Source: Owenia fusiformis
Lineage: Eukaryota; Annelida; Polychaeta; Sabellida; Oweniidae
DNA length: 64,000 nt
Direction of reading: 5' to 3'
Assembly: GCA_903813345.2 (NCBI GenBank)
Contig: CAIIXF020000005.1
Location: 4,493,375-4,557,374, forward strand
Both the position numbers and the translations under genes were made by a program. The notes under the pieces are model-generated. The model had not been told where the DNA came from. It did no database searches and was given only the letters and a program-made list of their open reading frames with translations. Below, one piece after another: positions 23,937-35,785 of this stretch (within the stretch, counting starts at the first letter, position 1; every line of letters begins with the position of its first letter).

Positions 23937-25340
23937 ATCTTTCCTGAGCTTGTCAAATTTCGCAGTTTCTTCTTTGGTTGAGATTGTGGGCGCTTGTGTC
24001 ACTCATTGATTTTCTGGGCAGGAAACCTATGGTATACTGCATCTTTTAACATATATTTATCTTTTATAGACATTGCTACGTAATTAATAACTGTAACCAC
24101 AATTAGAAAAAGTTAATGAGAAATGGGAGTCTAACCTTATATCCTTTGGTTTATTCCAAAGCAATATACTTACACTTTCTTGACCTGTAAATTAAGCACT
24201 GTAGTGGTTAACAACGTTATTAATTAGTTGGGGCATATCACATCATCTGAGAACAAGTCATAACACATGACTAAGGGGCACTATTTTTGAGAATCACTGC
24301 AATTCTAGGGACATGGACAATTGGTAAAGAATTAGACCCACGATGATTATTTTGCTGCTGGACAATCCGAATTGAAGGTTTCCAAAAATATGTTGAAAAA
24401 TTATATCAATTACTACGATTCATTCATAAATTTGATCACATGATCCATATCGGTTAAATCTGTTAGTGGGCAGTCTTAAGTATGATTGATGGGCCACAAA
24501 AATACTGTACTCCCACTAATATTTGACACATCTATTTCTAATTATATAGTAAAACTGTTGGAATTTCGCGCCTTTTATATTTTTCGAATTTTTCGAATCT
24601 CTCGAAAAGAACGAAATATATTAGAGCGCGAAAATTACCGAGAGTACATTATACGGGAAATTGTTGTCTAATGCTGAGAGTAAGACTGAATCTACAACTC
24701 ACAGTATTCATTCTCCAATCATTTAACCTCTTTTTCCATATTGTACAGCTGACAAAATCTAACTATATTTGCCCAAAATTTAACGAATAGTACCTTGGAC
24801 AGGTTCAATTATGTAGTCATGTTTTTACTCTATATTTGCAATGGAACAACCACTTTTATTGAAATTTTCAAGATTTATTCTGGAGATAATTTCCAATTAT
24901 GTAATCAAGATTCAAGATAAATAAAGTTCAATATGGAATAAAATCAAGAAGATGAATGTTGTCAAAATCTGATAAATTGTGATTATGCCGAGTCTGCTAA
25001 TTTCAATTTCTGATTCCTTGATAGATATTATTTGCAAGAGTCATTGAAATAAGGTGATCAACTTGGGTGTATTCTTCAGCAAGTAAAATAATCCATCATT
25101 TGCATTTCAGATGTTCAGAGTAGAAAGTATGATGGTGGCTTCTAAAGAGTGCAATGATACATGTAAGGACTGGTGGAAGAATGTTCAAGAAATATGAGCC
25201 TAATTAATCTCCAGATTCTACAAGTCTGATGTGAATAGTTTGCGATGGACTAGTCACAGGCCAAGTAAAGACTAATATTCACGAGATGTTGTTACTCGAC
25301 CCAAGAGGTAAATAATTCAAATCAGATGTTTTCTGATACT
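23937..25340. other. Non-coding interval
   Basis: No gene or well-bounded repeat recognised. Short open frames have no coding character. A small part near 24,510-24,580 resembles 25,349-25,420 (cactaatatttgaca ... ttggaattt), suggesting an old dispersed repeat. Confidence 0.35.
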
Positions 25341-25348
25341 GAACTGCC

Positions 25349-25740
25349 ACTAATATTTGACATGATGCTTTTATATTTCACGTTCTAGCGATTTTGGAAT
25401 TTTGCAGCTTTTAATTTTTGCTTATATCAGTTTTTCAAAATTTTGGGGCTATAAAGTTTTGCAGATTTGTGACTTTTCAAAATTTTTCCAGCTCCTTTTT
25501 CTTATTTCTTTGATTAAAATCTTTTTTAGAACCCAAAATAAATTAAAGCTTTAAAGCATTGAAAAAATTGTTCATATTTAGTCACGCCCAGTGATCGAAC
25601 AAAATGAACGGAGGGGAGTAGGCGATTTCTGCAAGAAAACTCAATAAATCTGGAAAATTAATTTTTTCAAGAGCAAGTTTACAACTGAATTGCCAAATGA
25701 ATAGGTGCAGTACATGGCAAAATATGTTAGGGTCTTCTAG
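25349..25740 (+). repeat. Dispersed repeat, inverted copy at 41,394-41,730
   Basis: The blocks tttcacgttctagcgatttt, atatttagtcacgccc, gttgccaaatgaatagg-like and cagtacatggcaaaatatg recur in reverse complement and matching order at 41,394-41,730. Flanked on its right by repeat family C. Non-coding. Confidence 0.7.
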
Positions 25741-25744
25741 TATT

Positions 25745-26805
25745 GTTATCCCATCGAACGAAGTTCGGAGGGATATAGGGAACGCCTCCGTCCGTCCGTA
25801 TGTACATCCTTCCGTCTGTCCGGGCAATAACTTAAATACCGTTGGCCCGATTTTGTTCATATTTTGTATACATATACCCTATGGGGTATTGATTTTCAAA
25901 ATGGCCTCTCATTTCAAAATGGTGGCCATTTTAGTACCGAATTTACAGTTATTTAGGTGCAATATGTAAAACTGTAATAGCAATATGTTTTAGATGTAAA
26001 ATAATTATATAGGACATTAATAAAGCTAGAAATGTAGATATTAAAGAAGCACATGGCAGCCATCTTGAAAAATGGCGGCCTTTACTCGTTATTTTACAAT
26101 TTTTGCTGTAACTCGAAAAGTAGTGGAGCGATTTTGTTCATATTTGGTATGTGAATACTATAAACATTGCACACTGTCTGAAGATTTTTGGTAGAAAGGT
26201 GGCCATTTTAAATAATGGCCGCCATTTTGAAAAATTTTACTATAACTCGAAAAGTAGTGAAGCGATTTTGTTCATATTTTTCACACTTTTGGTAGAAGGT
26301 GGCCATTTTAAATAATGGCCGCCATTTTGAAAATTTTTACTATAACTCGAAAAGTAGTGAAGCGATTTTGTTCATATTTGGTATGTGAATACTAAAAGCA
26401 TGACACACTATCCTATCACACTTTTAGTAGAAGGTGGCCATTTTGAAAAACATTTTGAAAAATGGCTGCCATTTTAATGTATTTTATAATAATTCGAAAA
26501 GTAGTGAAGCGATTTTGTTCATATTTGGTATGTGAATACTGTAAGCATGGCACACTGTCTAATGACACTTTTGGTAGAAGGCGGCCATTTTTCAAAATGG
26601 CCGCCATTTTAACGTATTTTACTATAACTCGAAAAGTAGTGGAGCGATTTTGTTCATATTTGGTATGTGAATACTATAAGTATGGCAAATGGTCTAATGA
26701 CACTTTAGGTAGAAGGCGGTCATTTTGTTTACTTTGTTTGTAAAAATGCCTTCCATGGCTGTTCTATGAGATTCACTACGCTTTGGCATTGCCGTTGTTC
26801 TGGTT
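25745..26805 (+). mobile_element. Repeat family C copy: ~150-bp tandem units with ATGGCGGC palindromes
   Basis: Starts ATCCCATCGAACGAAGTTCG, then tccg repeats, aataacttaaataccgttgg and tacccctatgggg-like sequence, followed by about five ~150-bp units. Each unit has actataactcgaaaagtagt, gcgattttgttcatatttgg and paired ggcggccatttt/aaaatggccgcc palindromes. It ends with ggcattgccgttgttctgg after a degenerate inverted terminal motif. Close relatives are at 51,898 and 60,996. Non-coding. Confidence 0.8.
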
Positions 26806-26913
26806 TTTGAACTGATACGCAAGATTTGTTAAAAAAGGCTCATTGTTATCAATGTGCAAAAGTCAATATTTTTGCTGTAAATCGGCAACAATGGTCTACA
26901 TGACCTGTAATTA

Positions 26914-27291
26914 TCCCAACGAACGAAGTTCGGTAGGGATATAGTGAAGCCCTCCGTCCGTCCGTCAGTCCGTCAGTCTGTCAGTCCGTCAGTCAGTCAG
27001 TCCATCCGTCCGGAAGATAACTCAAATATTAGTTGACGGATTTTCGTCATATTTGGTGGAAAGATGTATATTGATGAATAGTTTTACGAAAAAAAACTAT
27101 TCATTTTTTTCAAGATGGCCGCCACTTCAAAAATGACGGGACTTTTTCGCAAAAATCATAAATTTTTCATTCTAAACCAAAGTAATTAATATTATTGTTT
27201 GAAATTTTGGTGGTATATTCGCAACATCTATCTATTTCACATATATTCTGTGTTTTTCATCCTAACCCCCAGGGGCCGTGTATGGGGGGTC
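26914..27291 (+). mobile_element. Repeat family F copy 2, left part (split by insertion)
   Basis: Matches 23,209-23,540, including the terminal ATCCCAACGAACGAAGTTCG, then stops abruptly after TGGGGGGTC at 27,283-27,291. The remainder of the copy resumes at 38,909. Confidence 0.88.
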
Positions 27292-27353
27292 CCGAGACTG
27301 CGGCTAATTGTAACCCTGTCGGTTACAATTGGCCGCAATGCGGCTAATTGTAA

Positions 27354-29014
27354 CCCGACTGTGGATATTGCGGCCAATTGTAACCGAATCACTAATTGTA
27401 ACCTAAAGCGGTTAATTGTAATCCAAATTTTGAAAATTTAATTTAAAGTCTTAAATACAATTAAATTGGTATTTATGTAGTTTTAGAATCTGTTAATCTT
27501 ACAATTGAGTCAGATGTCCAGAAATAAGCCCTTTATCAGTTCATCTTTTCAGAAAAGCAATTAACTTGGTATATTTGTAGATACACCACATCTGAGTGAA
27601 AAATGATTTCAGTGTAAGTGATTTGGGATAGTCTTTGTGGATTTTTTAGCCCCTGACCCCCCACCTATCATGCATGTGGGGGGTACATTATAAAAACTAA
27701 TTAAAAATGATTTTAAAGTAATTTTCTTTAAATGACTTCATTTGGTGATTGCTTTGAGTCTTTAAATTGTGTAAAACCCATTTTGAAAGTGGTGTTTAGA
27801 GGGAAAATACATGTTAACTAAATTATCTAGCAATAATTCATGGTTTAAAGGGCCAGATATGTGACATCCAGTACTGTATTTCAAGAATTTGATGACTTGA
27901 AGTCTTTAAAAAATTCATTGTAATAGAGATTTGGGTGTTTACACAGACACAGAAAGTTAGCACATGTATTTTTGATAAAAAAGTATTGAAATTTCAATTT
28001 TTAGCTCTTATGGCTCAGGGGTAACCTTGTTTTACCTTAATAATTTTTGAAATATGCAATGTATGCATCTCATATGAGCTCAGAATGGTATATGACATCT
28101 TGTTTTGTCATATCATTCCTAATTGGATGTAAAAATGATTGTAAATTTTAAAATAATTAAATTTACATTTTCGCTTCTGAAGGGCCAGGGGTAACAATAT
28201 TTTATCTTAGTAATTTTTAAGATAATGTAATATATGCATCTCATATGAGCTCAAGATGGTGCACATAGTCTTGTGATTGGACATTTCTTAAAAATCTAAT
28301 TTTTTGCATCTTAAATGAGCTCAAAATGGTGTATACTTGTATCATATTTTTTCTCTCTATTATTCTTAAAGAGATGTAAAAATGATTGGAAATTGGAAAA
28401 ATGACATTTTCAAAGTAGCTTGTGATGGTTTAGGGATATTTTACCATAATGACTTTCAAGATAGGCTTATACGTATGTCTCATTAAAATGAGCTCAGAAT
28501 AGTGGATTTAGTCTTGTTTTGTCATATTGTTCCTACAAAAAAATTCTAGGTCAATATCCATTTATTCCTTTCAAGTACAATGGAAGAATAATTTTTAAGA
28601 TATGAAAATGTTTGATAGTCCAGTTTGTACTGAGTAGTAGCATTGTTGGATTCCATTTACATGTACAATCATTTGAGAATATTATACAAATCTATAAAAC
28701 ATAATCAAAAAGTTCAAGATTGATTGATTCTGAAAAAAATGATGGTACCACCATCCAGGTCTCCAATTCAATTGATTTAGAAATCAATTGAGAAATCATT
28801 AAATACCACTTCTTAATTGGGTTTTACACAATTTAAAGGCCAAAAGCAATCACCAAATAAAGTCATAAAAAAATACTTTAAAACCAATTTTAATTAGTTT
28901 TTTTATAATTTAAGACAGAAAATTAAATTTTTTAAATTTGGATTACAATTTAATCGCTTTAGATTTCAATCAATGATCGTGTTACCATTGACCGCAATAT
29001 CCACAGTGGGGCTT
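27354..29014. mobile_element. Fold-back element A, deletion derivative of the element at 42.9-47.3 kb
   Basis: The outer ~100 bp (ctgtggatattgcggccaat ... ggttaattgtaatccaaa) recur inverted at 28,925-29,014, and 27,690-27,800 recurs inverted at 28,790-28,910. The interior (28,010-28,560) is a tandem run of ~175-bp units (ggggtaaccttgttttacc, tgcatctcatatgagctca). From 27,505 to 28,738 it follows the left arm of element B in order, then jumps to the right terminus, so most of the right arm and the central part are missing. Confidence 0.72.
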
Positions 29015-29924
29015 GGACCGTGCCATAGACTTGAGATATGGGATCAGACCATCATAAGATGATTCCATATTATTCTCCAGTAAAACCATTGTAAATATTC
29101 ACAAATAAATGAAAAATTGCAATACAGGGTAAACCTAGTGTTATCAATAGCCATTTGTAAGTAAAACAACATATCAAAAATCTAGAAAAATCGAACTTGT
29201 GGAAAACCTTAAAATCACCATTTATACTCCCTGGGGTAATTTTATGAGGGGGTACTAGGATAAACATTAATAATTTCTGTTATATAACTCCAATCACAAT
29301 AAGGCTGGTTTAATATAATAAGGTTTTATTTATTTGCTATAAGATTTTAAACTTGATAACATACGAAGGCCTAGGTAAACATTACATTATTGGCCTCCCT
29401 TATTTGAATATATATGTATATTGGTTCTCAAGCATGTGTCCTGTCATTTATAAGTGATTAGAGGTCACAACTTAATTGCTCAAAATCTTTAATATTTCAG
29501 GTAAATCTGAAGCTTTCTATAATAACAGATGTTTCTATTTCTCTTCAAATGATTTGAAAATACATGTAAACATTAAGTTACCCTAAAAACATATTTGGGG
29601 AGTGTTTAATGAGATAACACGATTAATATGATGAATTATATGATATCTTCAACTCTGGACTCTATTCTATTAGGTGAATAACCACTCTAGTGGCACTTTT
29701 TGATGATTATTTCCCAAAAATGTCATTTTACAGAATCAGTCACAGTTTTATTTATAGGGCTCATGGAAACTGATGTTATTCTTTAATATGGTGAGTGTCA
29801 AGGGGTTGCCATAGTAACAGGGTATAATAAACGCGAATAGTGTAGTATAGTGCATATTTTCTGAGAACACTCATTTTATAACATGAAATATGTATATGAT
29901 GTGCCTAAGATAGGTACAGCCTCT

Positions 29925-30640
29925 TTACTAGTCTAAGATGGTACAGCTTCCAGATGTAACATGGGATCAGTCTCCAGAGTCTTAAGATGATGCAACCTTC
30001 AGATCCTATGATTGCTCTGGCATTCAGAGCCTAAGATAAGTACAGCCTCCATGAGTCTAAGATGATACAGCCTCCAGACCCTTAGATGGTACAGCCTCCA
30101 GTTATAACATGGGATCAGTTTCCAGAGTCTAAGATGGTACAGCCTTCAGAGCCTAAGATGGTTTAGCCTCCAGAGTGGAAAATGGTATAGTCTATGAGTA
30201 ATATTAACAATCATAGTCTAATATGGCTTCAGCCTCAAGAGTTTAATGGTCTACTTCTATGATGGCTACAACCTCCAATTCCAAGAGGCTAAGATGGCCC
30301 AGTCTCTATAATCTAAAATTGATACAGCCTACAGAGTCTCATATGGTACAACCTCCAGAGTATCATATGGACTCAGCCTCCAGAGTCAAAGATGGTACAG
30401 CCACTACAGTATATTATGAATTCAGCCTTCAGAGACCAATATGGTGTGACTTCAGATAATATGGATTTAGCCTCTAGAGCCAAAGATAGGTACAGCCTCC
30501 AAGAGTCTAAGATGGAACAGCTTACAAGAGTCTGAGATGGTAAAGCCTCCAAGAGTCTAAGATGGTATAGCCTCCAGAGTCTACAATTGGTATAGCCTCC
30601 AGAGTCAAAGATGGTATAGCCTCCAGATCCTATGATGAGT
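29925..30640 (+). repeat. Minisatellite, ~25-bp unit
   Basis: About 25 imperfect copies of a unit close to tacagcctccagagtctaagatgg, with variable spacers. Translatable stretches are incidental. It ends about 10 bp before the LINE fragment. Confidence 0.85.
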
Positions 30641-30648
30641 TCTGGGAA

Positions 30649-30960
30649 CAGCCTTTAAGAACCTTCACTAGTAATCACCTTTTTAAATGGAAAATTGAAG
30701 GAGGTACCTCAAAGAATTGTTCATATTGTAACGAGGAAGATTCATTTGCACACTTTTTCATTTCATGCAAAAGAGTAAAGCTTTTATGGAATGAAGTAGA
30801 ATGCAAATTAAATGCTAGATTTGGGCACAGACTTAGACTGTAGGACACAAACACATCTTATTCAAATATGAATGTAAAAAGGAAGAAGACTATATCAATT
30901 ATATTATTGCTATTGCAAAAAATTGTATAAGTCAGTACAAATATGGGGATCATCCCAATT
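30649..30960 (+). pseudogene. LINE reverse transcriptase C-terminal fragment
   Basis: In one frame (30,649-30,840) it reads through FKWKIEGG, CSYCNEEDSFAHFFISC and LLWNEVE to a stop at 30,841. The Cys-x2-Cys ... His-x4-Cys pattern followed by LLWNE is typical of the zinc-binding tail of non-LTR retrotransposon polymerases. A frameshift follows, and from 30,882 another frame reads EEDYINYIIAIAKNCI, as expected for the end of such proteins. Only about 100 residues of what should be a ~900-residue protein remain. It is dead and probably 5'-truncated. Confidence 0.72.
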
Positions 30961-32292
30961 TGTTGTGCTTGTTTGATCAAGATCACAATATTTTCTTTCT
31001 TTTTTGACTGCTCTAGGACCCGTGACATGGGTTGTCATGGTTATAGAACACTGAATATTAAATATTGATGACACATTGAATTTTATTCTGTGTATATATA
31101 ATTATTAGAGCATCATCCTGTGAGACAATGAGCCAGATTCATTAATGTTTACAATAGTTAGAGCACTTTTCATCTTACTTAATGATCACCTTGTACTGTA
31201 TGCTATTGTTGTTTGGTAATATTTTAACAATATTTTTGTTTGTTTGCAGGAGTGCATATAACTGGATGCCCATCTTTTAACAAAAGGTGACAGTTAATTA
31301 TGCAAAATGTGCTAGATGACTTTCAATGGGTGGCAATGTTGAACTGAAACACTATTTTAGATTGTTAATTCATATAAACTTTCAGAATAATGATGAATTT
31401 AAATCTAAGTTAAAGGATTGTATTCCTGTTCAAAAACATGCCTTTCATACCAGTCATCAAACACATTATTATTGATCAATAAGTTACTTGCATGCAGCTT
31501 ATGTTTTGATGTTTTTATATAGATAAGCAACAAGGACTTTTTAAATAGGCTTTCTTGACTAAAAGCTATGAGGACATTGCATTTTGTGATCCATGATATC
31601 TTTCTCACACCATTTTCACAATATTTTGTGAACATAAGTCTAGTGTTTAGACTGTCCAGAGATTAACATTCAACAAGATCTAGCCTCATAACTTATAAAA
31701 ATGAATGATTTAGTAGAAGTTCCTTTCATGGCAGTGAAAACAAGGTAACTTTTTTGTATTAATTTTATATCATTTGTAACTTAAAAATTACAAATGTACT
31801 TACATAAGTTTACATAAGGCTTTAGTTACCAAGTTTCTGTTTACATATGTTAAATGTTAAAGTTCAGTTGTCTGTATCACCACTGATGACCATGTTGTAT
31901 GGCTTTGTGACAACAGGTAAGAACTGATGTTAAAAATGAATCAATGTTTTACTGATTCTGATTACATAGCATGGATATTTTCAGTGAACATATGATTCAT
32001 TTTCTACTGCTAAAGGCAGAATCAGATCTAGTAGAGGCACTCTCGGAGTACTGACTTGACAAAAATTATAGAGTGTACTGTATGTATTTGAGGAAAATTA
32101 AAGATTTTTATTACAATTATAATGCATCTATAGAAAATGAACACAATACAAATTTTGAAGTTAAAATGATATGAGCCTATTTACTGGCATTCTAAAATTG
32201 AAATTTTGAAAATGTTGCTTGCTTGATCTGATTTTGCCTTTATCAATGTCAGTTGAGACACAGCGGACCCTACAGACAACTAATACTCCACC
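30961..32292. other. Non-coding part of the 11.6-kb insertion
   Basis: No supported gene or bounded repeat. Some splice-like small blocks at 31,250-31,286 and 31,868-31,916 were considered and rejected as exons. Confidence 0.35.
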
Positions 32293-33139
32293 TACACTCC
32301 CCTAGTTTGGCAACCTTAGCTCCCCCATTGAACTACGTGTTAAAGCCTCTTTATATTTGAATTTTATTTACTTAACCTGTGATGAAAATACTTATTACTA
32401 GTATATTGAGGGAAACGTAACTTGACTTTATTACCAATACCTCCAAATATTCCCATTTCTTTCCTCAATTACAATAGGTTGAAAATTGATGATAAATTTG
32501 ATGAATTTTTGAAAAGCAACATTCCCATGTTAACCCATGGGAAATGGTTTGTTGTCTCAAGTCATATGACAGAATATCCATCTCTCCGATTTCTCGCAAG
32601 AAGTACAAGTTAGGTAGTCAATTGAATTTGCTAACTTCATTTAACAAAAAATTGACATATTTCATCAGATTCAGGTCCAACAAAGTTATAGGTCTTTAAA
32701 ATCAGAATTATTTTTTCAAAAACTCCCATTGAAATAACACAGGAGGCGAAAAATGATTTTCAAAAATGTATTCATAAAGTAAACTAAACACTCAGTGTAC
32801 AAAAAAGTTAGACAATTCAATTTTCTATATAAAAATTTTTTTTGGTGAATCTTTTACTGAATAGATATCCAGATTTCTGATTTGCCCTGAACTCACCATT
32901 TCCCATTTGTTTACATGGGAATGACAACTTTCAAAAAATACTATCAATTTTGACCTATTGTAATTGATGGAAATAATTGGGAAATTTGAAGGTATTGGAA
33001 AATAAAGTCAAGTTACGTTTCCATCAATATTTCAAGTATTTAATAGCAGGTTAAGTAAATAAGAATTCAAATATAAAGAGGCTTCAACACATAGTTCAAT
33101 GAGGGAGCTAAGGTGTCCAAACTTATGGAGGGGAGTGTA
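32293..33139. mobile_element. Long hairpin MITE
   Basis: TACACTCCCC at the left is matched by GGGGAGTGTA at the right, and the arms stay complementary for roughly 350 bp (e.g. ctctttatatttgaat against attcaaatataaagag; aattacaataggtt against gacctattgtaatt). The central loop is AT-rich. No coding sequence; target duplication not evident. Confidence 0.75.
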
Positions 33140-33359
33140 CTTAAACATCATGGGTCAAAACCGAATGACATGCTTTGGCAAGAAGTGATACATTTATCAT
33201 GGTGTCATTGTGTGTGTTTCATTTAGTCTGGGGGTAGAGTACTGACAAATATTTCTTCAAAATCATTCAATTACTGTACTGTACTTCTTACTGTGCTCAG
33301 TCCATCAATACAGGTATTGGAATATCTCCAGGTTACCAGTTAAACATTTGCATTTATTG

Positions 33360-35785
33360 CTGGTCATTGAGATGGGCTGACTGAAAGATGACATATCATT
33401 TATTATAGGTCATTGAGATGGGCTGACTGATAGATGAAGTATAATTTATTATGCATTTATTATAGGTCACTGAGATTGGCTGACTGGTGGATGAAGTAAA
33501 ATTTATTGTAGGTCATTGACATGGGCTGACTGGTGGATGAAGTATCATTTGTTATGTATTAATTGTAGGTCAATGAGATGGGCTGACTTGTGAAAGAAGT
33601 ATCATTTATTATGCATTTATTATAGGTCAATGACATGGGCTGACTGGTGGATGAAGTATCATTTATTATGTTTTTATGGTCAATGAGATGGGGTGACTGG
33701 TGGATGAAGTATCATTTATTATGTTTTTATGGTCAATGAGATGGGGTGACTGGTGGATGAAGTATCTTTTATTATGTATTTATTATAGGTCAATGAGATG
33801 GGATGACTGGTGGATGAAGTATCATTTATTATGTATTTATTATAGGTCAATGACATGGGCTGACTGGTGGATGAAGTATCATTTATTATGTATTTATTAT
33901 AGGTCAATGACATGGGCTGACTGGTGGATGAAGTATCTTTTATTATGTATTTATTATAGGTCAATGAGATGGGATGACTGGTGGATGAAGTATCATTTAT
34001 TATGCATTTATTATAGGTGAATGACATGGGCTGACTGGTGGATGAAGTATCATTTATTATGTATCTATTATATGTCAATGAGATGGGGTGACTGGTGGAT
34101 GAAGTATCATTTATTATGTATCTATTATATGTCAATGAGATGGGGTGACTGGTGGATGAAGTATCATTTATTATGCATTTATTTTAGGTCAATGACAGGG
34201 GCTGACTGGTGAATGAAGTATCATTTATTATATATTTATTATAGGTCAATGAGATGGTGTGACTGGTGAATGAAGTATCATTTATTATATATTTATTATA
34301 GGTCAATGACATGGGCTGACTGGTGAATGAAGTATCATTTATTATATATCTATTATAGGTCAATGAGATGGGGTGACTGGTGGATGAAGTATCATTTATT
34401 ATGTATCTATTATATGTCAATGAGATGGGGTGACTGGTGAATGAAGTATCATTTATTATATATTTATTATAGGTCAATTAGATGAGCTGACTGGTGAATG
34501 AAGTATCATTTATTATATATTTATTATAGGTCAATTAGATGAGCTGACTGGTGAATGAAGTATCATTTATTATGTATCTATTATATGTCAATGAGATGGG
34601 GTGACTGGTGGATGAAGTATCATTTATTATACATTTATTATAGGTCAATTGGATGAGCTGACTGGTGAATGAAGTATCATTTATTATGTATCTATTATAT
34701 GTCAATGAGATGGGGTGACTGGTGGATGAAGTATCATTTATTATACATTTATTATAGGTCAATTGGATGAGCTGACTGGTGAATGAAGTATCATTTATTA
34801 TGCATTTATTATAGGTCAATGAGATGGGCTGACTGGTGAATGAAGTATCATTTATTATGTATCTATTATATGTCAATGAGATGGGGTGGCTGATGGATGA
34901 AGTATCATTTATTATGTATTTATTATAGGTCAATTAGATGAGTTGACTGGTGAATGAAGTATCTTTTATTATGTATTTATTATAGGTCAATGAGATGGGG
35001 TGACTGGTGGATGAAGTATCATTTATTATGTATCTATTATAGGTCAATGAGATGGGGTGACTGGTGGATGAAGTATCATTTATTATGCAATTATTATAGG
35101 TCAATGACATGGGCTGACTGGTGGATAATGTATCATTTATTATGTATCTATTATAGGTCAATGAGATGGGGTGACTGGTGGATAATGTATCATTTATTAT
35201 GTATCTATTATAGGTCAATGACATGGGCTGACTGGTGGATAATGTATCATTTATTATGCATTTATTATAGGTCAATGAGATGGGCTGACTGGTGGATGAG
35301 TGGATGAAGTATCATTTATTATGTATCTATTATACATGTCAATGAGATGGGGTGACTGATGGATGAAGTATCATTTATTATGTATTTATTATAGGTCAAT
35401 GAGATGGGCTGACTTGTGAATGAAGTATCATTTATTATGCATTTATTATAGGTCAATGACATGGGCTGACTGGTGGATGAAGTATCATTTATTATGTATT
35501 TATTATAGGTCAATGACATGGGCTGACTGGTGGATGAAGTATCATTTATTATGTATTTATTATAGGTCAATGACATGGGCTGACTGGTGAATGAAGTATC
35601 ATTTATTATGCATTTGTTTTCTAGGTTGATGAGATTGGGTGAATGGAGTATGATTTATTATGCATTTATCATAGGTCGATGAGATGGGGTGAATGAAGTA
35701 TAATTTATTATAGGTCAATGAGATGGGCTGACTGGTGGATGGAGTATAATTTATTATGCATTTATTATAGGTTGATGATATTAGA
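33360..35785 (+). repeat. Tandem array with a 57-bp unit (about 40 copies)
   Basis: Unit close to ggtcaatgagatggggtgac tggtggatgaagtatcattt attatgtatttattata. Two main variants differ at gacatgggctg versus gagatggggtg and are interleaved, indicating higher-order turnover. The unit length is 19 codons, so long frames stay open on both strands (e.g. MRWGDWWMKYHLLCIYYRS per unit). These are a consequence of the period and not evidence of a protein. Confidence 0.92.

Noticed and set aside
31250-31916. Chain of tiny splice-bounded blocks (31,250-31,286, about 31,705-31,735, 31,868-31,916) that can be joined in frame
   Set aside because: Blocks of 31-49 nt occur by chance in AT-rich DNA; they lie inside the transposon-like insertion, have no flanking partner exons and match no family I know.
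33700-35576. Eight open frames with a 19-residue repeat on both strands
   Set aside because: They follow from a 57-bp tandem unit without stops; both strands are equally open and there is no start context, splice structure or family resemblance.
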